This document shows, piece by piece, positions 8,475 through 18,134 of a stretch of DNA of 64,000 nucleotides; the stretch's first letter is position 1; every line of letters begins with the position of its first letter. A program made the translations under genes and the position numbers. The notes under the pieces were generated by a model. The model saw only the letters and a list, made by a program, of their open reading frames with translations, was not told the origin of the DNA and made no database searches. The stretch is from F22 sp963678855 (GTDB lineage Bacteria; Bacteroidota; Bacteroidia; Bacteroidales; Bacteroidaceae). Location: contig OY787448.1 in assembly GCA_963678855.1 (NCBI GenBank), forward strand, positions 2,790,001 through 2,854,000. The letters are read 5' to 3'.

Positions 8475-10109
8475 TTAAAAGTCAGGTTCAGATTCAATAA
8501 CTATGTTCTTTTTTGTGACTGGATGAGTAAATTGTAACCTAGCAGCATGTAAGTGCAATCTATCTGCTGCTTGACCATACAATGGATCACCAACGATAGG
8601 CGCATTTACTCCTAACTGATGTGCCATGTGTACTCGAAGTTGATGAGTGCGACCAGTATGTGGGAATAAACTGATACGTACAATCTTTTCATTTTTTACC
8701 AGTGTCTTATAGCTCGTATGCGCTGGCTTGCCATGTTCGAAATCAACCTTCTGTCTTGGACGGTCTAGGTGGTCCAAAATCAGCGGCAGTTTAATTTCGC
8801 CATCGTCTTGTAAATTGGATGCGTCATTTGTGATAATATCTGCTAGATACATCTTTTCTACTTGGCGTTCTAGAAATAGCGCCTGTAATAATCGGTGCGT
8901 CTCTTTATCTTTTGCCAAAAGTAAAAGTCCAGATGTATCCATGTCTAAGCGGTGTACCACCAGTGGTCCTGTACTGTCAGGGTAACGCTCTAGTATGATG
9001 GAGTATACAGAATCTTGTTGGCTTTCTTTTCCTGGTACAGATAGAAGTCCAGCTGGCTTGTTGACAACCAAGAGGTATTGATCTTCATACTCTATTATAA
9101 GCTTGTTTCCAAGTGACTTAGGTGTGCTTCTAGCCAGTGGATTTGGTTCGACTGCTAGTCCCTTCAACATATGTCCAAGAATTGGTAGGCACTTTCCTCT
9201 GCAAGAGGGATAGTACTGGCCATGGTGACGAATTTCAGTCTTAGGTGATGCGCCCCACCAAAATTCTGCCATACAAATAGGTTTAAGACCATTTTGATAG
9301 GCGTATTGCAGAAGTTTTGGCGCACAACATTCTCCACTACCAGCTGGTGGAGTCTTTTGGGCTGTATCCGCAAAGATAGTACATAGCCCTTTAGTAGTAC
9401 CATGCGCATTGAGCATTTGAAATTGGTCGAATAGTTGTTGTTGGAGCGTTGCAGAACGTTGTTTACGCTCTTGCTTAAGCTGTTGAATATATAGTTCTTT
9501 TTCTTGTAAAGGGGTTTGAATTTGTGAGAAACGTTCTTTCCAAAGTCGTTTAAGTCGTACCAATTCTGCTTTTTGGTATTGGCTTTCCATAACGAGTGCT
9601 TGTATCTCTTCTGGAGAAAGATCTTGCTGACGTATCTCTCTACGACGAGCACGGTCTATTTTAAGTTGTTTTTGTTTACTTAAAATCTCTTCTCGCGAAA
9701 TAGTTTGTGCCTCGCTTAATCGAGCTTTTAGCTCAATATAAACGTCATCTTGCTCCAATGCGTGAATCTCTTTGTTGAGTGCAGATATCTCAGTCTCTTC
9801 TTTTTTGAAGAAACCATCTGGGTGCAATAGATCGTATACAGGAGGTACAAAATATGGTAGAGAGTTCTCGCCGTTTAGTAAACCAGAAAAAGCAGCCAAA
9901 AAGCCCACTTTATTTTGGTGTTTGACAATAAGTACACCAAACATTTTACCCTCTTGTAGAATGTTGGCCCACTGTTCTTGAGATTGCAGGTAGCTTTGCA
10001 CTTGCTCACTAGCTAATACACTAAGTGTGTGGGGAGTATAGTGAAAAGGGTAAGTAAAAGCTTCAGGCAAAGCAATTTGACTGATATCTTGATTGAAAGA
10101 GTGAATCAT
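8475..10109 (-). CDS. RluA-family pseudouridine synthase with long N-terminal extension
   Basis: 544-residue protein. The C-terminal third is a complete RluA-type catalytic domain: YEDQYLLVVNKPAGLLSVPG, then HRLDMDTSGLLLLAK with the catalytic Asp, then the KTLVKNEKIVRISLFPHTGR and HQLRVHMAHQLG motifs. It would isomerise uridine to pseudouridine in rRNA or tRNA. The first 320 or so residues are an added region containing a charged coiled coil (about 110-220) and a Cys-containing segment (GECCAPKLLQYA). The frame opens at 10160, but that ATG lies in the arm of a terminator hairpin, so I take the internal ATG at 10109 (MIHSFNQD). The target uridine cannot be told from sequence. Confidence 0.88.
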   Translation of the reverse strand: MIHSFNQDISQIALPEAFTYPFHYTPHTLSVLASEQVQSYLQSQEQWANILQEGKMFGVLIVKHQNKVGFLAAFSGLLNGENSLPYFVPPVYDLLHPDGFFKKEETEISALNKEIHALEQDDVYIELKARLSEAQTISREEILSKQKQLKIDRARRREIRQQDLSPEEIQALVMESQYQKAELVRLKRLWKERFSQIQTPLQEKELYIQQLKQERKQRSATLQQQLFDQFQMLNAHGTTKGLCTIFADTAQKTPPAGSGECCAPKLLQYAYQNGLKPICMAEFWWGASPKTEIRHHGQYYPSCRGKCLPILGHMLKGLAVEPNPLARSTPKSLGNKLIIEYEDQYLLVVNKPAGLLSVPGKESQQDSVYSIILERYPDSTGPLVVHRLDMDTSGLLLLAKDKETHRLLQALFLERQVEKMYLADIITNDASNLQDDGEIKLPLILDHLDRPRQKVDFEHGKPAHTSYKTLVKNEKIVRISLFPHTGRTHQLRVHMAHQLGVNAPIVGDPLYGQAADRLHLHAARLQFTHPVTKKNIVIESEPDF

Positions 10110-10122
10110 AGTATACACGAGA

Positions 10123-10160
10123 GTGCAAGCCATGACAGTATCTACTGCCATGGCTTGCAC
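10123..10160. terminator. hairpin terminator between two surface/RNA genes
   Basis: GTGCAAGCCATG and its complement form a 12-bp outer stem; after one mismatch CAGTA/TACTG adds five more pairs around a 2-base loop. It starts 13 bases after the stop of the Big_2 lipoprotein gene and separates it from the pseudouridine synthase gene. Confidence 0.7.
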
Positions 10161-10173
10161 ATGTTTTTGAGTT

Positions 10174-11394
10174 TTAATTTGTGCCTACTTCTCCAATTTC
10201 TCCATTGTCAGTGATACCATCACCATTCCCTGAAGAATCTTCGTTGACTGTGATAGTTGCTGTTTTGACAATGTCTGGTTGTGAGCCATTCGCTAGGGTT
10301 GCTGTGATAGTAGCTGTACCTGAATTACGTGCTGTAACCAAGCCGTTGCTGTCGACTGAAGCAATAGTTGAGTTGCTAGATTTCCAAGTCACTGTCTTAT
10401 AGCTGGCGTTACTAGGAGTGACTGTACTTTGCAACTGAACAGTTTGATCTGGGTCCAACGTGAAAGAACTTGGAGTGATTGTCAAATCTGTTGCATACAC
10501 TGTAAGTGGTCTGATTTCCACTGTACAAGTTGCTGTCAATGTTCCCTTTTTACCATTATCTAGTGTAGCAGTAATAATAATCGTTCCAGCACTAACTGTT
10601 GTGATTTTTCCACTACGGTCAATAGTCGCAACGCTTTCGTTTGATGATGAGAAAGTCACTGATTTGAAAGTAGCATCACTAGGAAGAACAGTTGCGTATA
10701 GATAAGCTGTTTCAGTATGTTCAATGCTTATAGAGCTTTTGTCCAAAGTCAATTCTGTGGCATATTTGATGACAGTAACTTCACATGAAGCGTGTACTTT
10801 AGATTTATCTCCATTTTCTACAGTTGCTGTAATTGTGGCAGTACCTGTAGAAACAGCCTCCACCAAACCACTATCATTTATTGTGACTATGCTTGTGTCT
10901 GATGACTCCCATGTTACTGTTTGGAATGTAGCATTAGAAGGAGATACTGTAGCTTGTAGTTGTTGTGATTTACCGACTTCAATAGTAGCTGATTCATCTA
11001 TACTTATACTCTCTGCGTTAATGTCTTCAGAAGCTTGAGAGTTGACAGTAATTTGATATGTGTTAGTTTTGCCTTCTGCGCTAGCTTGAATAGTCACGGT
11101 TCCAGCTCCAACGGCAGTAACTAGACCGTTGTTGCTTACTGTAGCGACTTCTGGATTGGACGATGTCCATACCACTGTTGGCAAGGTTACCGTAGATGGG
11201 CTGGCGCTAGCAGTCAATTTTAGTGTTTGACCAACTGTCAGGCTCGTTGTGCTGCCGTTAATATTAATAGCTTGCAATGTCGGCGCTGGTGGGGTCGGTT
11301 CATCTCCGCCACCGCCACCACATGATGACAGTGTAAATGCTACACTCATAAGCAAGAAACTTGTAAGCCCTATTATGTATTGAAATTTTTTCAT
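10174..11394 (-). CDS. Big_2 repeat surface lipoprotein
   Basis: 406-residue lipoprotein. A signal peptide ends in LSSC followed by a glycine run (CGGGGGDEP), so lipidation at about Cys25 is expected. The rest is four tandem bacterial Ig-like (Big_2) domains of about 85 residues, each with the pattern VGQT...LTA/V...SNPEVATVSNNGLVTAVGAG and GTVTI(Q/T)A. The tail (SGNGDGITDNGEIGEVGTN) is acidic and glycine-rich. Such proteins are usually adhesive or structural spacers on the cell surface. It follows the metalloprotease gene by 30 bases, so the two are very likely co-transcribed and co-displayed. Confidence 0.88.
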   Translation of the reverse strand: MKKFQYIIGLTSFLLMSVAFTLSSCGGGGGDEPTPPAPTLQAININGSTTSLTVGQTLKLTASASPSTVTLPTVVWTSSNPEVATVSNNGLVTAVGAGTVTIQASAEGKTNTYQITVNSQASEDINAESISIDESATIEVGKSQQLQATVSPSNATFQTVTWESSDTSIVTINDSGLVEAVSTGTATITATVENGDKSKVHASCEVTVIKYATELTLDKSSISIEHTETAYLYATVLPSDATFKSVTFSSSNESVATIDRSGKITTVSAGTIIITATLDNGKKGTLTATCTVEIRPLTVYATDLTITPSSFTLDPDQTVQLQSTVTPSNASYKTVTWKSSNSTIASVDSNGLVTARNSGTATITATLANGSQPDIVKTATITVNEDSSGNGDGITDNGEIGEVGTN

Positions 11395-11424
11395 TATACT
11401 ATTTTCTTCTTTTGTATTATCAAA

Positions 11425-14400
11425 TTATTTCATAGCTCCATGAGAGTGGTCATGATGCTTGCAAAGTGGAGGACATACAGATGTATGAATCTCAATATCA
11501 GGATTTGGTGCAAATTCGACTTCTTCACCTGCACTACGAGTGCTATACCCTTCGTGAGGCATTGTCGGTGAGTGAGCAATAGCAAACCGCATACGTTCTA
11601 CTTGTCCTGCAGTAAATCCTTGAATGTCATCCCATAGGTAATAGTAATCCATGATATTTGACCCTTTAAAGGCATCGCTCGCATGTGAATTGTACTGATA
11701 TGTAGAAGCACTATTATTTGGCAAACGCCAGTGAATTTCACGGTAACCTGCTCTAACATCATCCCAAGTGGGGAAGAATGCTTCAGACGTATTGCCTGTA
11801 TTTTCTAGCGCTTGATATTCATCATAGTAATCCCAGAACTTATTAGCAAAAGTCATATACCTTTCTCTATCATAGTTAGGTGTATCGTCTACACCGTCAT
11901 CTCCATCAATACCAGGGCCATCATTAAATGTATGATGTAGACTTAGATAGTGCCCTATCTCATGAATGGCTGTGTTAACAAAGTCTGTCGTTACGGTAGG
12001 GCCATTTCCTTCTATGTCGTACATCAATACAGTGTTGACAGTTACAGAGTGCATGGAATTAAGATTGTTATAATCATATCCATAATCTAAAGTGTAGAAA
12101 TTGCCAAGATATTCATTACTTACATCTGGACGCATATAAGCAAGGTTAGATACTCCTGCTACATATGTGTTTTCATCACCATCATCATCAACAAATTCAA
12201 ATAGGAAGATATTGATATATCTATTTTGTGGCCACAGTAGACTATGGTCTTTTTTGTCTTGTTCTGAATTGGGGTAGTCGAAGTTTAGGAAATCATGAGG
12301 ATCCACATTTGCATTATTTACATGTTCCATGATGACACCACTTGTAGGGTTGCCGTTAGGATCATTGGTTGCCAATTGTAGTCTCAAGTGGCTATCAAAT
12401 GTATTAAGAACAACCCCGTCCTTGTTGTAGTTCTTCATATTTGCATAGCGGACATTTAAACTATCAATAAATGCTCGTCCCATTTCTGTTGTGAATGCTT
12501 CAGCATTTGTCGTCCCATCTTTTAATATGTGCAGTACGACAGGGAGTATGTGATTCACTGGTTGCTGCTGTATACGAATTGTTTGAGTAGAGCCACCTGC
12601 AGTTACTGAAATCACAGCATAACGCCAATTATCAGTTGGGTTTGCAGCTATATTCAGTGTCGTGCCTGATTTCGAATTACCAGATGTTTGACTTAGTGAC
12701 ACCCAGTCAGCATTTGATTTCGCTGTCCATTGTAGAGTTTTGCTAAGCTCTAGTGGTAAGGTATAGCTATCTTTATCTACAGTGTACAAGTAGCCCAACT
12801 GTTTTGTGATTAGGTATGGGGTACGACTGTTGCTTGGAATATTCAAAGTGAAATCACTTCCTATTTCATCTTCAGTAATACCTGATGTGAAATTTTTCCA
12901 TACCGAATGAGATGAGTATGCATTTGCGCTACCAGATGGGACAATTAATCTAGTGCGGTTGTACAACTCATTAGAAAAACTGCTAGAAGAAACTTCAATA
13001 GCACTAGGACTAGATTGAGGAATGACAATTTCGTCAATAGTTTTTGCCCAACTGAATGTGTTAGAATCAATATGTGCAATTCCACTTGGAAGTACAAGGC
13101 GAGAAATATTTGTACCTGTGTTGATACTGTATCGGTCAAGTGAAATAACACATTCTGGAATCTCTACTGTGCTGTTGTCGATAACTGGTAGACTAATGCT
13201 AATCAGCATATCACCCGACTTTGTCAATAAGTGAGATGCTTTTTGGCTATAGTGTTTATTGTTCTTGTCTACGTGCCATGCTAGGTGAGATAGTTGTTGG
13301 CTATATCCTCTTATCTTGTTTGTTTCTGGACCAACACCGATATGCGTTTGATCATTTGTGTTTAATATGTACACAAAACCATCAAATTCAATTTCGACTA
13401 AGTTGTCTGGCAGTTGAATCCACTTGAAATAACCCTTTTGGTAACTGTTCTCATCTACCATCTTTGCAAATGCATCTTCGGCTAAAGTAGTGACCTTTCT
13501 CAAATGGATGTCTTTGGTCATATCTACTGTTTGAGCAGTTGACGTATATGTGTTCCAACGTTCTAGAGTTTTACCATCTGATGAAAGCTGGTAGTTAGAT
13601 GCAGAGTATTTTTCACTGACAGCTTGAAGTGAGTATTTAACTAGATATTGGTGTCCTGCTTCTATGTGTAGGCTCACGTCATTAGCTTCTACATAGTAAT
13701 AATCTGTTTCTTCACCTGTAGTGGTTACTGCGATCGTCAAATTTTGATTTGTCAGTTGAGTAGGAGCTATCATCATGTAAGCCGTTAGTATACGGTCGGC
13801 ACCTAGAGATACGTTCTTTAGAGACAAAGATTGACGGTGAGTCATTACATTTTTTGTATTGTCGTTTGGACACAAGTCTGCAACAAAATGATCTTCTCCA
13901 GGTGGAAGAAGAAGTTCTAACTTTGTAATTTTACCCTCATAACTCTCTGGAAGAGTCAATTCAAACTTCATTTGAGCAGCAAGGTGTTCAAATGTCAAAT
14001 TGGATGGCGTACTTGAAGTCGTTTTGCCCATCATGTAAGTGAAATCAGTCAGATTATTTGTTTGAGCGTTACCATCTTGTGTTTGCCCATAGAATGGAAG
14101 CATTAAGCTTGAGTAACCAATAGCATACCCAATGTTTGTATTCGAAGCAGGATAAAATGCTCTATTCATACCACTGATAGATGTACCAGTAAACGTTGCG
14201 CTAGAAGTACCAGCACCACTTGTTAATGTAAAAGCTGCACCTGCAGACTCATCATTAAAAAATCGGAATGAATCTCCATCACTCCAAGTTAATTTTTTGT
14301 CATTTCCTCCATCATAAGCCATTCTCGTTGTAGCTACTGATGCGCGTATAGTCATTAGCGATTCGCTTGATTGTTGGGTTATCACGTCGTTTTCAGTACA

Positions 14401-14478
14401 ACTTGATACTAGTGAACCTGTTGCTAGAACTCCAACTGTTGCGATGGCTAAAGAATAAATCCACCTCTTGTCAATCAT
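11425..14478 (-). CDS. zinc metalloprotease lipoprotein with fimbrillin-like and BACON domains
   Basis: 1017-residue lipoprotein (signal ending VSSC). The N-terminal part (about 35-290) looks fimbrillin-like: TTRMAYDGGNDKKLTWSDGD is typical of that group. A BACON domain follows at about 565-645 (WTAKSNADWVSLSQTSG ... IRIQQQP). The C-terminal 330 residues are an M43-type metzincin protease: HEIGHYLSLHH with H839, E840, H843 and H849 as zinc site, and a Met-turn SNIMDYYY. The protease should act on extracellular or host proteins; BACON domains are usually linked to mucin or glycan binding (family knowledge). It is first in an operon with the Big_2 lipoprotein. Confidence 0.9.
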   Translation of the reverse strand: MIDKRWIYSLAIATVGVLATGSLVSSCTENDVITQQSSESLMTIRASVATTRMAYDGGNDKKLTWSDGDSFRFFNDESAGAAFTLTSGAGTSSATFTGTSISGMNRAFYPASNTNIGYAIGYSSLMLPFYGQTQDGNAQTNNLTDFTYMMGKTTSSTPSNLTFEHLAAQMKFELTLPESYEGKITKLELLLPPGEDHFVADLCPNDNTKNVMTHRQSLSLKNVSLGADRILTAYMMIAPTQLTNQNLTIAVTTTGEETDYYYVEANDVSLHIEAGHQYLVKYSLQAVSEKYSASNYQLSSDGKTLERWNTYTSTAQTVDMTKDIHLRKVTTLAEDAFAKMVDENSYQKGYFKWIQLPDNLVEIEFDGFVYILNTNDQTHIGVGPETNKIRGYSQQLSHLAWHVDKNNKHYSQKASHLLTKSGDMLISISLPVIDNSTVEIPECVISLDRYSINTGTNISRLVLPSGIAHIDSNTFSWAKTIDEIVIPQSSPSAIEVSSSSFSNELYNRTRLIVPSGSANAYSSHSVWKNFTSGITEDEIGSDFTLNIPSNSRTPYLITKQLGYLYTVDKDSYTLPLELSKTLQWTAKSNADWVSLSQTSGNSKSGTTLNIAANPTDNWRYAVISVTAGGSTQTIRIQQQPVNHILPVVLHILKDGTTNAEAFTTEMGRAFIDSLNVRYANMKNYNKDGVVLNTFDSHLRLQLATNDPNGNPTSGVIMEHVNNANVDPHDFLNFDYPNSEQDKKDHSLLWPQNRYINIFLFEFVDDDGDENTYVAGVSNLAYMRPDVSNEYLGNFYTLDYGYDYNNLNSMHSVTVNTVLMYDIEGNGPTVTTDFVNTAIHEIGHYLSLHHTFNDGPGIDGDDGVDDTPNYDRERYMTFANKFWDYYDEYQALENTGNTSEAFFPTWDDVRAGYREIHWRLPNNSASTYQYNSHASDAFKGSNIMDYYYLWDDIQGFTAGQVERMRFAIAHSPTMPHEGYSTRSAGEEVEFAPNPDIEIHTSVCPPLCKHHDHSHGAMK

Positions 14479-14549
14479 CTTTTCTTTGGTTAGTTAAAAA
14501 CTGTAGTATACCATATAGCTGTTAACGTAAAACAGCTTTTGTAACTGAA

Positions 14550-14557
14550 CAAATGTA
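14550..14557 (-). promoter_or_regulatory. -7 box for the metalloprotease operon
   Basis: TACATTTG on the minus strand, 72 bases before the metalloprotease start; no -33 element recognised. Confidence 0.4.
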
Positions 14558-14692
14558 AGGAAAAATGTTGGAAGATTCTTCGTTATATATGTTAATAGTA
14601 GGGTGCAAAGGTGTTTTTTATATCTGAGAGCTAAATTATTTACTTTATTCAACCCCAATAGGGCCCCACCAGTCTTTATCAAAGCTCCATAT

Positions 14693-15110
14693 CTACTTCA
14701 ACAGATTAAAGCGCTGCTTCTCAAATGACTTCAAAAGTCGTTCTTTTTTTGTTATGTGCACATTTTCTCCACTGGCGTCATACAATGGGGCGGCCACTGG
14801 AATACGAGCATTTTTAGTTTCAGCCATGCGTCTCTTAGTTCTTCAACTTTTTCGGGATAAAGCACGTTAACTGGTGAATGATCACCTATATCTCTGCGTA
14901 GATTGTAAATTCATCGTACCATCTTTATAGCAGTGGATGAGTTTCCAGTCTTTATGACGAATGATTGATGATGGTTCCCTTTTCCTTGATTACTGTAGTG
15001 AGTGTAATGCCGAAAAGTGGACGCTCCATCCATGAGTCCACATTTCGTGGATTGTGGATCAGGGATCTGAAGCTTCTACCATCAATTTGTTGTTTACGAT
15101 GGAATTGAAG
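14693..15110 (-). pseudogene. sulfatase gene remnant (C-terminal part)
   Basis: This otherwise gene-free stretch holds minus-strand pieces that together spell the end of an arylsulfatase: QIDGRSF and WMERPLFG, then SIIRHKDWKLIHCYKDGT, then LRRDIGDHSPVNVLYPEKVE, then a tail ending FEKQRFNLLK before the stop at 14693. The pieces lie in different frames, needing at least three frame changes, and no N-terminal part with the formylglycine Cys/Ser motif is present. It is therefore a 5'-deleted, decayed gene. The spacing and motif order match the C-terminal region of Bacteroides-type sulfatases; I infer loss of a sulfated-glycan degradation function. Confidence 0.75.
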
Positions 15111-15216
15111 TACCTATGTTATGTTGTTTATATATGGAAAAGTGTTCGAGTTTTCGTGTTTAAAATAGTTAAAGAAACCGGAATGGGCAAATTTTCAGCA
15201 GAAAAGTCATAAAAAT

Positions 15217-15248
15217 TTTGGATAGTAAAGAAGGCTGTTTTATATTTG
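15217..15248 (+). promoter_or_regulatory. promoter of the TetR-efflux operon
   Basis: TTTG, 20 bases, TATATTTG: an exact Bacteroidetes consensus promoter with a leader of about 60-65 bases to the tetR start. A TetR operator would be expected nearby but no clear dyad was identified. Confidence 0.7.
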
Positions 15249-15318
15249 TACTAACAGAATTGTTAACGACTAATATAGTGGTGTGAATTTAATATGTTTA
15301 CTATAAAACTTATGTGAT

Positions 15319-15942
15319 ATGGACAGTAATAAGACTAATAAAAAAGAAGCTATTTTGAGAGCTGCTGAGAAAGCTTTTATGACACATGGCTTTGCTGGAA
15401 CTAAAACAATGGCCGTCGCCGCAGATGCTGGAGTGACTCATGCCATGCTTCATTACTACTTTAAAACAAAGAAGCAATTGTTTGAACAAGTGCTGGTCTC
15501 TAAGATGACTCAAATGATGAGCGAATTGTCTCAATCCTTTTCAAATAAAGGCCTTTCAATAAAAGACCGTATTGCTTTAGGAGCGGAGAGACATTTTGAT
15601 TTAATTGCTAAATCTCCAGATCTTCCTCGATTTGTTGTCAATGAAGTTATTAATAACGAAGAGAATTTACCTTTGTTTTTTGAGTGCTATAAAAAAATGC
15701 GCACTACCTTAGATGAGGTTTTTTTTATTGAACTTAATGAGGCTATTGCGAAGAAAGAAATTAAGCCGATTTTGCCAGAACAACTTTTCCTCACTATCTT
15801 CTCTTTAAATGCAACAATATTTATGATGAAGCCGTTGCTAACAAAAATGTTAGAAGAGATTGGAAGCGATTTTGACACTTTCTTAACAATGCGTCGTCGT
15901 GAGAATGTACAAATGATAATGAACCGTTTGAATTATGACTAA
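15319..15942 (+). CDS. TetR-family repressor of the efflux operon
   Basis: 207-residue regulator. The N-terminal TetR helix-turn-helix is clear at about 8-55 (ILRAAEKAFMTHGFAGTKTM, then THAMLHYYFKTKKQLFEQVL). The C-terminal half is a helical ligand-binding domain of the usual length. Its stop overlaps the start of the outer-membrane channel gene by 8 bases, so it is the first gene of the efflux operon and probably autoregulates it in response to an exported compound. Confidence 0.92.
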   Translation: MDSNKTNKKEAILRAAEKAFMTHGFAGTKTMAVAADAGVTHAMLHYYFKTKKQLFEQVLVSKMTQMMSELSQSFSNKGLSIKDRIALGAERHFDLIAKSPDLPRFVVNEVINNEENLPLFFECYKKMRTTLDEVFFIELNEAIAKKEIKPILPEQLFLTIFSLNATIFMMKPLLTKMLEEIGSDFDTFLTMRRRENVQMIMNRLNYD

Positions 15943-17230
15943 GACTATATATTTATTATTGTGGAGCCTGCTCTTTGCGTTGCCCCTTTTTGCAAAAAAA
16001 AATAAGATAACGATAGATCAGTGTTATGAAATGGCCAAAAAAAATTACCCTGCTATTCGTCAATACAAGTTGATTGATCAGACAACAGCGTTTAATCTGG
16101 CTAATGCAAAACGTATGTACCTTCCTCAAGTTGAGGTTTATGCACAAGGAACGTATCAATCTGATGTAAACTCTTTGCCTGCATCAATGATGCCAAGCAA
16201 TCAGCAGGCGGGTATGTCTATCGAAGGGCTGGACAAAGATCAATACCAGTTGGGACTCAATGTCAATCAATCTATCTGGGATGGGGGACAGGTTGCAGCT
16301 AAACAAAAAATGATTCGCGCTCAAAAGGAAGTGAATATCAAGCAAACAGATGAGCAAATGTATGCACTTCGTGGTCGGATAAACGAATTGTATTTTGGTG
16401 TATGCATGTTGAAACAGCGTAGTGCCCAAAATACGCAAGTATATAAGTTATTAACGAAACATGTAAACAGGGTGCAGTCGGCACTCAATAACGGAACAGC
16501 TACGCGTACGCAGTTAGATCAACTGCTTGCTGATCGCGTGAATAATGAGCAGCGTCAAGTAGAAATTGACGCTTCACTTCAAGCGTTTCTTCGCATGCTT
16601 GGCGTGTTCGTAGGTCAAACTATTTCTGTAGATGAATTGGACTTGCCAAAACTAACGGATGTCATTGGTATGCAAAATAACCGTCCTGAACTGTATACTT
16701 TTCAAGCATTAAAGTCACTGTATGCTAGTCAGCGTAAAGAAGTGTTCGCCGACTTAAATCCGAAACTATCTTTCTTTGGCAATGGATACTACGGAAACCC
16801 AGGGTTAAATATGTTTGAAAGTATGATGGATAATGATTGGAGTTTCAATTACCGTATTGGTGTTACATTGAAATGGAGGCTTTCAGCTCTTTATACACAC
16901 AAAGATCGCTTGCGTCTACTGGACAAGAAGCAGAAGCAGGTAGATGTACAAGAAGATGTATTCCGCTTCAATACACGTCTTCAAGAAACTCAGGAAATGC
17001 AAGCAGTAGAGAAAATGCGTAAGGTTTTAGCGAAAGATGATGAGCTCGTTCAACTACGACGTCGCATTCGTCAGACAGCAGAAAAACAATTTAAATTAGG
17101 TGTGATTGTGGCAAGTGATTTATTGCGTGAGATTACAGCGGAAAGCAATGCGCAACGCCAACAAATTGAACACCACGTCGGATTATTATCATCAATTTAT
17201 GAACTTAAACATACAAACAATGCGTACTAA
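15935..17230 (+). CDS. TolC-family outer membrane efflux channel
   Basis: 431-residue protein with a signal peptide (MTKTIYLLLWSLLFALPLFA) and the long alternating helices of outer membrane efflux proteins (ITIDQCYEMAKKNYPAIRQY; QLGLNVNQSIWDGGQVAAKQ; VASDLLREITAESNAQRQQI). It would form the trimeric exit duct for the transporter encoded next to it. It overlaps tetR by 8 bases and the adaptor gene by 11 bases, showing tight translational coupling. Confidence 0.92.
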   Translation: MTKTIYLLLWSLLFALPLFAKKNKITIDQCYEMAKKNYPAIRQYKLIDQTTAFNLANAKRMYLPQVEVYAQGTYQSDVNSLPASMMPSNQQAGMSIEGLDKDQYQLGLNVNQSIWDGGQVAAKQKMIRAQKEVNIKQTDEQMYALRGRINELYFGVCMLKQRSAQNTQVYKLLTKHVNRVQSALNNGTATRTQLDQLLADRVNNEQRQVEIDASLQAFLRMLGVFVGQTISVDELDLPKLTDVIGMQNNRPELYTFQALKSLYASQRKEVFADLNPKLSFFGNGYYGNPGLNMFESMMDNDWSFNYRIGVTLKWRLSALYTHKDRLRLLDKKQKQVDVQEDVFRFNTRLQETQEMQAVEKMRKVLAKDDELVQLRRRIRQTAEKQFKLGVIVASDLLREITAESNAQRQQIEHHVGLLSSIYELKHTNNAY

Positions 17231-18125
17231 AAACTTACTATATTCGGTGCTAGTCATCACTACAATCTTTTCATTATTAGCTTGTCAATCTGAAGATAAA
17301 CAAGCGGTGGCCTATGGTGAATTTGAAGCCACTGAGGTGGTTGTATCTGCTCAAACAAGTGGACAGGTGGTAAACATGAGTGTTGACGAAGGACAAATTG
17401 TACAGCCGCAAGAGCAAGTTGGTTTAGTGGATACAACTCAACTCTATCTTAAAAAACTGACACTGATTAAGCAAGGAGCATCTGTACGAAGCACTCGTCC
17501 TGAAGTATGCAAGCAGATAGCGTCTTTGAAAACACAGATTGCTTATGCTAAGAAGGACTTGACCCGATTAAAGAATCTACAACAAGCAGATGCAGCTACG
17601 GAGAAGCAAGTAGATGATGCTACTACTCAACTACAAGTCTTAGAGGATCAACTAACAGCTCTTCACAGCACCCTGAATACAACAAACCAACATATTGATG
17701 CACAGAGTTCTGTCTTAGATATTCAGGTTGCTCAAGTACAAGACCAAATTGAAAAATCGCAAATCATTTCGCCTATTTATGGAACTGTACTTGCGCAGTA
17801 TTTGGAAGAAGGCGAATGGGCCGCTCCTGGTAAGCCAGTCTTTAAAGTGGCCAACTTGAAGGAAATGTATCTGCGTGCTTACGTAACTTCTTTGCAGTTG
17901 GAGAAAATCAAAATCGGTCAAAAGGTTAAAGTCGAGGTCGATTACGGACAAGAAGTATATCGCTCTTTTGATGGAGAAATCACTTGGATTGCTGATAAAA
18001 ACGGATTTACTCCAAAGACAATACAAACTGCGGATAGTCGTGCTTCTTTGGTGTATGCCATTAAAGTAAAGGTAGAGAATGAGGGCAGCATCAAAATTGG
18101 TATGTCTGGTAAGGTTCACTTATAA
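17220..18125 (+). CDS. HlyD-family membrane fusion lipoprotein
   Basis: 301-residue periplasmic adaptor. I start it at 17220 (MRTKNLLYSVLVITTI), which gives a lipoprotein signal ending LLAC; an upstream in-frame start at 17106 would lie deep inside the channel gene. The chain shows the biotinyl-lipoyl half motif (VVSAQTSGQVVNMSVDEGQI), a coiled-coil hairpin (about 85-165) and the second half (IISPIYGTVLAQYLEEGEW). It links the inner-membrane ABC transporter to the TolC-like channel. It resembles YbhG-type adaptors. Confidence 0.92.
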   Translation: MRTKNLLYSVLVITTIFSLLACQSEDKQAVAYGEFEATEVVVSAQTSGQVVNMSVDEGQIVQPQEQVGLVDTTQLYLKKLTLIKQGASVRSTRPEVCKQIASLKTQIAYAKKDLTRLKNLQQADAATEKQVDDATTQLQVLEDQLTALHSTLNTTNQHIDAQSSVLDIQVAQVQDQIEKSQIISPIYGTVLAQYLEEGEWAAPGKPVFKVANLKEMYLRAYVTSLQLEKIKIGQKVKVEVDYGQEVYRSFDGEITWIADKNGFTPKTIQTADSRASLVYAIKVKVENEGSIKIGMSGKVHL

Positions 18126-18134
18126 TCCAAGCAT

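Noticed and set aside
10174..11394. CRISPR-like or satellite repeat suggested by recurring words
   Set aside because: The periodicity of about 255 bases reflects four homologous Big_2 domains in one reading frame.
14494..14682. 62-codon frame on the minus strand near the metalloprotease gene
   Set aside because: It contains the metalloprotease promoter box and has no protein-like pattern; probably chance.
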